DNA from: Manduca sexta
Lineage: Eukaryota; Arthropoda; Insecta; Lepidoptera; Sphingidae
Reading direction: 5' to 3'
NCBI RefSeq assembly: GCF_014839805.1
Contig: NC_051123.1
Coordinates: forward strand, 4,384,727 to 4,448,726
Length of the DNA: 64,000 nt
Translations under genes and position numbers: made by a program
Notes under the pieces: generated by a model
Databases searched by the model: none
Seen by the model: only the letters and a program-made list of their open reading frames with translations
What the model was told of the DNA's origin: nothing
In this document: positions 58,041-64,000 of the stretch, one piece after another
Layout of the letters: each line of letters begins with the position of its first letter
How positions within the stretch are numbered: the first letter of the stretch is position 1

Positions 58041-58664
58041 GCCTGTGTGAAGTTAACTTAGGATTTTATTTTAAGACGTGATTTGACGGAAGGTCACAAG
58101 CAAACGCGTCACAAAGGGACTTTTCAATGATATGAATGCATAATGATGTTACTGCAGTTGTATATTTTTATGTAGTTGTTACTCACTTTAATGTTAATTG
58201 TTTTTATGGCGTGTATAGGCAGTGAAAAATAATAATATTTGATAAAATGATTTGATCTTAAAAGTATGAAAATGAACAATTGTATTGCATAATGATATCA
58301 AACTATGATCATAATTTCTTTGTAGCTATATCTGATGTAAATATATTGATTTTTATGACTATATCCCATAATAATCATTAACCCAATATTATTAACTTTT
58401 GCTCAGGTCGTCGCCCGCATAGAATTCTTACGTGACAAAATATATTACATAATAAAAAAAAAATCTTGTATCTTTTTTGGGCCTTAAGCTAACTCCATAG
58501 AAAATTTTATTAAAAATTGTTTAGTGGCTTAGCCGCGAAATCTTAACAAACAGAGTTATATTATATATACACACCTGTATCCTAAAAGTATAGGCAGAGA
58601 TGTAACAACTTAAACTCCAGCTGTCAGCAGTACGAGTAGGTACTTATATCAAATTCATACATAA
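58041..58664. other. 5' flank of ADGF copy 3; no gene seen
   Basis: AT-rich, with no recognised repeat before the Helitron series. Confidence 0.5.
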
Positions 58665-59680
58665 TCTATACTATTATATAAAGCTGAAGAGTTTGTTTGT
58701 TTGTTTGTTTGTTTGTTTGTTTGTTTGTTTGTTTGAACGCGCTAATCTCAGGAACTACCGGTCCAAACTGAAAAATTCTTTTTGCGTTGGATAGCCCTTT
58801 GTTCGTGGAGTGCTATAGGCTATATATCATCACGCTATACCCAATAGGAGCGGGGCAGTAATGGCTAATCTCAGGAACTACCGGTCCAAACTGGAAAATT
58901 CTTTTTGCGTTGGATAGCCCTTTGTTCGTGGAGTGCTATAGGCTATATATCATCACGCTATACCCAATAGGAGCGGAGCAGTAATGGCTAATCTCAGGAA
59001 CTACCGATTCGAACTGAAAACATATTTTTGTGTTGAATAGTCCTTTGTTTGTGGAGTGCTCAAAGTTATATATCATCACGCTATGATCAATAGGAGCGGA
59101 GCAGTAATGGCTAATCTTAGGAACTACCGGTTTCAACCAAAAAATTCGTTTTGTGTTGGATAGCCCTTTATTTGTGGACCGCTATAAGCTATATATCATC
59201 ACGCTATACCAATAGGAGCGGAGCAGTAATGGCTAATCTCAGGAACTACCGGTTTGAACTGAAAAAAATCTTTTTGTGTTGGATAGCCCTTTGTTCCTGG
59301 AGTGCTATAGGCTATATATCATCACGCTATGACCAATAGGAGCGGAGCAGTAATGAAACATGTTGCAAAAACGGGGAAAATTATGAGTTTTGAGAGCTTC
59401 CGTTGCCTGCGCTGCGTAAACGGTTAAAGTTATGCAACAATGATGTATGACGGGATTGTTTCACTTAAAAAGTTCTAAATAATATAACAAAGTCCCCCGC
59501 TGCATCTGTCTGTTACGTGTTAAACTCAAAAACTACCCAACGTATTAAGATGAAATTTGGTATGGAGACAGTTTGAGACCCTGGGAAGAACATAGGCTCC
59601 CGGGAAACTATTATTTTTATAACGGAAAACTTTAGCTTGAAAAACTTTATAACGCGGGCGGAGCCGCGAGCAAAAGCTAG
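58665..59680 (+). mobile_element. Helitron-like unit A, five subrepeats
   Basis: It starts TCTATACTATTATATAAAGC after an A and ends GCAAAAGCTAG before a T. A (TTTG)n run at 58690 leads into five subrepeats of about 123 bases, each with CTAATCTCAGGAACTACCG, GTTGGATAGCCCTTTGTTC and GGCTATATATCATCACGC. A unique tail (59355-59680) follows, with a GCGGGCGGAGCCGC hairpin. No protein is encoded. Confidence 0.85.
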
Positions 59681-59710
59681 TATATTGATATAGATATAAA
59701 ATAGGCTAGT

Positions 59711-60825
59711 AGTATTATATAAAGCTGAAGAGTTTGTTTGTTTGTTTGTTTGTTTGAACGCGCTAATCTCAGGAACTACCGGTCCAAACCGAAAAATTCT
59801 TTTTACGTTGGATAGCCCTTTGTTCGTGGAGTGCTATAGGCTATATATCATCACGCTATACCCAATAGGAGCGGGGCAGTAATGGCTAATCTCAGGAATT
59901 ACCGGTCCAAACTGAAAAATTCTTTTTGCGTTGGATAGCCCTTTGTTCGTGGAGTGCTATAGGCTATATATCATCACACTATACACAATAGGAGCGGTGC
60001 AGTAATTGCTAATCTCAGGAACTACCGGTCCAAACTGAAAAATTCTTTTGCGTTGGATAGCCCTTTGTTCGTGGAGTGCTATAGGCTATATATCATCACG
60101 CTATACCCAATAGGAGCGGAGCAGTAATGGCTAATCTCAGGAACTACCGATTCGAACTGAAAACATATTTTTGTGTTGAATAGTCCTTTCTTTGTAGAGT
60201 GCTCAAAGTTATATATCATCACGCTATGACCAATAGAAGCGGAGCAGTAATGGCTAATCTTAGGAACTACCGGTTTCAACCAAAAAATTCGTTTTGTGTT
60301 GGATAGCCCTTTATTTGTGGACCGCTATAAGCTATATATCATCACGCTATGACCAATAGGAGCGGAGCAGTAATGGCTAATCTCAGGAACTACCGGTTTG
60401 AACTGAAAAAAATCTTTTTGTGTTGGATAGCCCTTTGTTCCTGGAGTGCTATAGGCTATATATCATCACGCTATGACCAATAGGAGCGGAGCAGTAATGA
60501 AACATGTTGCAAAAACGGGGAAAATTATGAGTTTTGAGAGCTTCCGTTGCCTGCGCTGCGTAAACGGTTAAAGTTATGCAACAATGATGTATGACGGGAT
60601 TGTTTCACTTAAAAAGTTCTAAATAATATAACAAAAGTCCCCCGCTGCATCTGTCTGTTACGTGTTAAACTCAAAAACTACCCAACGTATTAAGATGAAA
60701 TTTGGTATGGAGACAGTTTGAGACCCTGGGAAGAACATAGGCTCCCGGGAAACTACTATTTTTATAACGGAAAACTTTAGCTTGAAAAACTTTATAACGC
60801 GGGCGGAGCCGCAAGCAAAAGCTAG
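59711..60825 (+). mobile_element. Helitron-like unit B, six subrepeats
   Basis: It has the same head, subrepeats and tail as unit A, and its last three subrepeats and tail are almost identical to those of A. There are six subrepeats (from about 59763, 59886, 60009, 60132, 60254 and 60376). The 5' terminus reads CTAGTAGTATTATATAAAG, so the canonical TC start is damaged. It ends GCTAG before a T. Confidence 0.8.
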
Positions 60826-60941
60826 TATGGATATATACAGGCTGCGTTTTTATTTTATTTCAGTAGAACAACCTCATTGGACTTGAACTGCGAAGCCTTA
60901 AAGCAAAAAAAAAATACATTGGATTTCTCAAATACAGCGAA

Positions 60942-62190
60942 TCTATATACTATTATATAAAGCTGAAGAGTTTGTTTGTTTGTTTGTTTGTTTGTTTGTT
61001 TGAACGCGCTAATCTCAGGAACTACCAGTCCAAATTGAAAAATTCTTTTTGCGTTGGATAGCCCTTTGTTCATGGAGTGCTATAGGCTATATATTATCAC
61101 GCTATACCCAATAGGAGCGGGGCAGTAATGGCTAATCTCAGGAACTACCGGTCCAAACTGAAAAATTCTTTTTGTGTTGGATAGCCCTTTGTTCGTGGAG
61201 TGCTATAGGCTATATATCATCACGCTATGACCAATAGGAGCGGAGCAGTAATGACTAATCTCAGGAACTACCGGTTCGAACTGAAAAATTCTTTTTGTGT
61301 TGGATAGCTCTTTATTAGTGTAGTACTATAGGCTATATATCATCACGCTATGACCAATAGGAGCGGAGCAGTAATGACTAATCTCAGGAACTACCGGTTC
61401 GAACTGAAATTTTTTTTTTTTGTGTTGGATAGCTCTTTATTAGTGTAGTGCTATAGGCTATATATCATCACGCTATGACCAAAAGGAGCGGAGCAGTAAT
61501 GGCTAATCTCAGGAACTACCGGTTCAAACTGAAAAAAATATTTTTGTGTTGGATAGTTCTTTGTTCGTGGAGTACTATGGGGTATATATCATCACGCTAT
61601 GACCAATAGGAGCGGAGCAGTAATGGCTAATCTCAGGAACTAACAGATCGAACTGAAAAATTTTTGTGTTGGATAGCACTTTGTTCCTGGAGTGCTATAG
61701 GCTATATATCATCACGCTATGACTAATAGGATCGGAGCAGTAATGGCTAATCTCAGGAACTACCGTGTTTGAACTGAAAAAATCTTTTTGTGTTGGATAG
61801 CCCTTTGTTCCTGGAGTGCTATAGGCTATATATCATCACGCTATGACCAATCGGAGCGGAGCAGTAATGAAACATGTTGCAAAAACGGGGAAAAATTATT
61901 AGTTTTGAGAGCTTCCGTTGCGTGCGCTGCGTAAACGATTAAAGTTATGCAACAATGATGTATGACGGGATTATTCCTCTTAAAAAGTTCTAAAAAATAT
62001 ATTATAAAACAAAAGTCCCCCGCTGCATCTGTCTGCCTGAACGTGTTAAACTCAAAAACTACCCAACGTATTAAGATGAAATTTGGTATGGAGACAGTTT
62101 GAGAGGCTCCCGGGAAACTACTACTTTTATAACGGAAAACTTTAGCCTGAAAAACTTTATAACGCGGGCGGAACCGCGGGCAAAAGCTAG
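60942..62190 (+). mobile_element. Helitron-like unit C, seven subrepeats
   Basis: It starts TCTATATACTATTATATAAA after an A and ends CTAG before a T (62187-62190). Seven subrepeats start near 61010, 61133, 61255, 61378, 61502, 61627 and 61750; they are more diverged than those of A and B. The tail lacks a short GGGAAGAACATA block present in A and B. Confidence 0.85.
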
Positions 62191-62227
62191 TGTTGGAATA
62201 TAATATAATCTTTTAATTAATCATTAT

Positions 62228-62330
62228 CTTAGTGGCGTAGTTGTATTGAGTAGTAAGACACCGCACAGAGTTCTCAGGTTTGAAACCCGGGTTGGGCAAT
62301 GTGATTTCGGATTTTTCTGTTTTTATTATT
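62228..62330 (+). mobile_element. SINE family B head fragment
   Basis: TAGTGGCGTAGTTGTATTG and GGTTTGAAACCCGGGTTGG are the pol III boxes of family B. It ends in a (TTA)n run. The body is missing. Confidence 0.65.
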
Positions 62331-62867
62331 ATTATTATTATTATTTATTACTAATATGCATGAATGTGGTTTGCAAATCGTTCTCATGATATTTAGATTC
62401 TACATAAGGAGAAGCAGGCAGGGATCGGGTTATATGGACCCAACACCCCTGATGACAATTTTATGGAAATAAGAATTAAAGAGGGAAGAGAATCTTTAAT
62501 CTTTAGTAATCTGATTGAAAAAATAACGAATCCACTTCATTTAATTTTATTTTATAATTTTCGGAAAGCTTCATCATTATCAGCCGCAGGATGCCCACTG
62601 CTGTACATGGGCCTCCCCTAAAGATTTCCAGATCGCCCTATTGGAAGCGGCCCGCATCCAGCGAACTCGGAAGACTTAGAGCTAGAATAATATTAGAGGT
62701 ACATAAATATGAGGTCATTTAAAAGATTCCACAAAAAGAATATAGTACAAGAGTTGTAGTCGGTACAATATATACTTCTTGAAGTATAAACATTAGAAAC
62801 TATCGAAAAGTAATTTATAGGGCCTGATTTGCCAATAATCAAAAGTTACCTATCAAAGAAATTAATA
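62331..62867. other. No gene; one LINE-type repeat fragment
   Basis: 62572-62672 (GCAGGATGCCCACTGCTG, GGGCCTCCCCTAAAGATTTC, GGCCCGCATCCAGCG) is a short repeat very common in Lepidoptera, probably a LINE 3' piece. Confidence 0.5.
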
Positions 62868-63277
62868 CAGGGTCATTTTGACATCGCGTTACTAAATGAA
62901 ACCATATTCTTATCTCCGTGGAAATAATTTAGGTACAATAAGTTACTTGAGCCGTAGATGAAAAATAAAAAAGTGTAGGTTTCGAACAAAACACAAATGT
63001 TAATAAAAAGTAATTTTAATTTTACGCCTAATGCCACTACTACTACTACTACTTTAAAAGGATTCGTTGCTACGGCAACATCATACTTTCCGTCAGAAAT
63101 ACACTCACGCACACGCCATAATCGTATTAAACTACAAAACGGTAAAATAATCAGAAAACTAAAAACAGGATTTTTGGTGAAAATATTCGTTATTATTGGA
63201 TGATTTTTGGCACAATGTCAGCAAAGGTGAAGACGAGTATCTGGTTTCATTTAGTAACGCAATATCAACATGACCCT
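62868..63277. mobile_element. Short TIR transposon (MITE), copy 2
   Basis: Left end CAGGGTCATTTTGACATCG, right end complementary, interior with GATTTTTGGCACAATGTCAG as in 2930-3342. A CTACTACTACTACT run has expanded inside this copy. Confidence 0.82.
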
Positions 63278-64000
63278 TTATAATATCTTCCAGTTTAATT
63301 GCTATTATCGTACTCTTAAACAGATAATGAAATTGATTCATGACGATTTTCTAGGATGCCTACTAGGTAAAACAAACGCATCTAAAGACAAAACCAGACA
63401 GCTTCTTCGTAACACAAAAACCACGCAACTTAATCTAAAAGCTTTGTTAATGGTAATCTCTAAACAGTCAAAGCTTCTGTAAACTTTACCGGCGGTTTCA
63501 GCTGAGGACTTTAGCAAACCAGATAAGTCCATTAGGACGTCGAAACTTCGCTCAGTCGAGCTGAATGTTGTAGAGTTCATTCCCCTTTGTGATAAACGTG
63601 AAACACTTTGTTTTCCATCCAATTTTTAATTTCAGTGTTTTTCTCCATTATGCACGAAGGAATTACAATTATTTGTTAGTAGATAACATTGAGAAGTCAT
63701 TAAGGCTTGTACTAATGCTACCAGAATGGACTTTGCAATAAATTATCTATATATATAAAACAAAGACGGGTTTGTTACAACACTTATAACTCGAGATCTG
63801 CTGAACCAATTTTCATGGTTATTGATTCGTTGGATTTGTCTCCGCCCGAATAGCAGAATACATCTTAAAAACAATGAAAACTCGATATGTGTAATAATAC
63901 TTACTTAATCATTTCAATAAATGCTCATTTTTGTTTATTACATGTCAAACATTTGTTGTCCAATCCTGTCAAATACTGTAACAACTATTCATGTGTGCGT
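63278..64000. other. No supported gene; Helitron 5' fragment at 63746-63880
   Basis: A 94-codon minus-strand frame (63622-63338) has no recognisable domain. TCTATATATATAAAACAAAG after an A at 63745 is a Helitron 5' end followed by ACTTATAACTCGAGATCTGC; its 3' end is not found before the window ends. Confidence 0.45.

Noticed and set aside
58936..60279. Short minus-strand frames repeated within the subrepeats
   Set aside because: Created by the repeat itself; they repeat with the unit and have no start context or family.
58740..61866. CRISPR-like array
   Set aside because: The ~123-bp units are contiguous with no unique spacers and sit inside Helitron-like elements in a eukaryotic genome.
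7600..62310. tRNA genes at the SINE heads
   Set aside because: A- and B-box-like sequences are present, but no complete cloverleaf was found and each is joined to a SINE body.
63338..63622. 94-codon minus-strand frame
   Set aside because: No domain, and another frame is open on the opposite strand of the same stretch; not enough to call a gene.

Overview
The window is animal nuclear DNA, most likely from a moth or butterfly (Lepidoptera). It is AT-rich, its genes have short exons with GT-AG introns, and intergenic DNA is filled with tRNA-derived SINEs, short TIR elements and non-autonomous Helitrons of kinds common in Lepidoptera. The gene content (a luciferase-like acyl-CoA synthetase and a cluster of adenosine-deaminase-related growth factors) also fits an insect. 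The order-level call is an inference from these features, not from a database match.

Layout. 1-5.9 kb: no gene, repeats only. 5.9-11.8 kb (+): eleven exons of a firefly-luciferase-like acyl-CoA synthetase; only the first few codons are not located. 12.9-23.4 kb (-): a six-exon gene for a roughly 1,744-residue, mostly disordered protein ending in an ALMS (Alstrom syndrome/CEP295) motif, so a probable centrosome or centriole protein. 24.1-26.5 kb (-): a decayed LINE with reverse transcriptase and RNase H, running into a gap of exactly 500 N (26502-27001). 27.0-28.0 kb (+): the last two coding exons of TRAPPC3 (Bet3), whose 5' part is not visible. 28-35 kb: repeats only, including a long fold-back element.

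35.4-58.0 kb: three single-exon, secreted ADGF/ADA2-type adenosine deaminases (-, +, -) separated by 2.7 kb and 15.3 kb of repeats. They are paralogues that would remove extracellular adenosine. They differ at informative places: the third has lost the Asp after the metal-binding HxH and has HGGE for HAGE, and the second has lost the cysteine pair of the receptor-binding domain. The two minus-strand copies share a TATA-type core promoter. 58.7-62.2 kb: three consecutive related Helitron-like units with 5, 6 and 7 internal subrepeats of about 123 bp. 62.2-64 kb: repeats only.

The neighbouring genes do not form one pathway; only the ADGF trio is a functional cluster. The most notable observations are: (1) four sense-oriented transposon 3' ends lying directly upstream of splice acceptors in two different genes; (2) a series of QT motifs resembling dynein light chain LC8 sites in the ALMS-motif protein; (3) divergence of active-site and structural residues in the ADGF cluster; (4) the 5-6-7 Helitron series.
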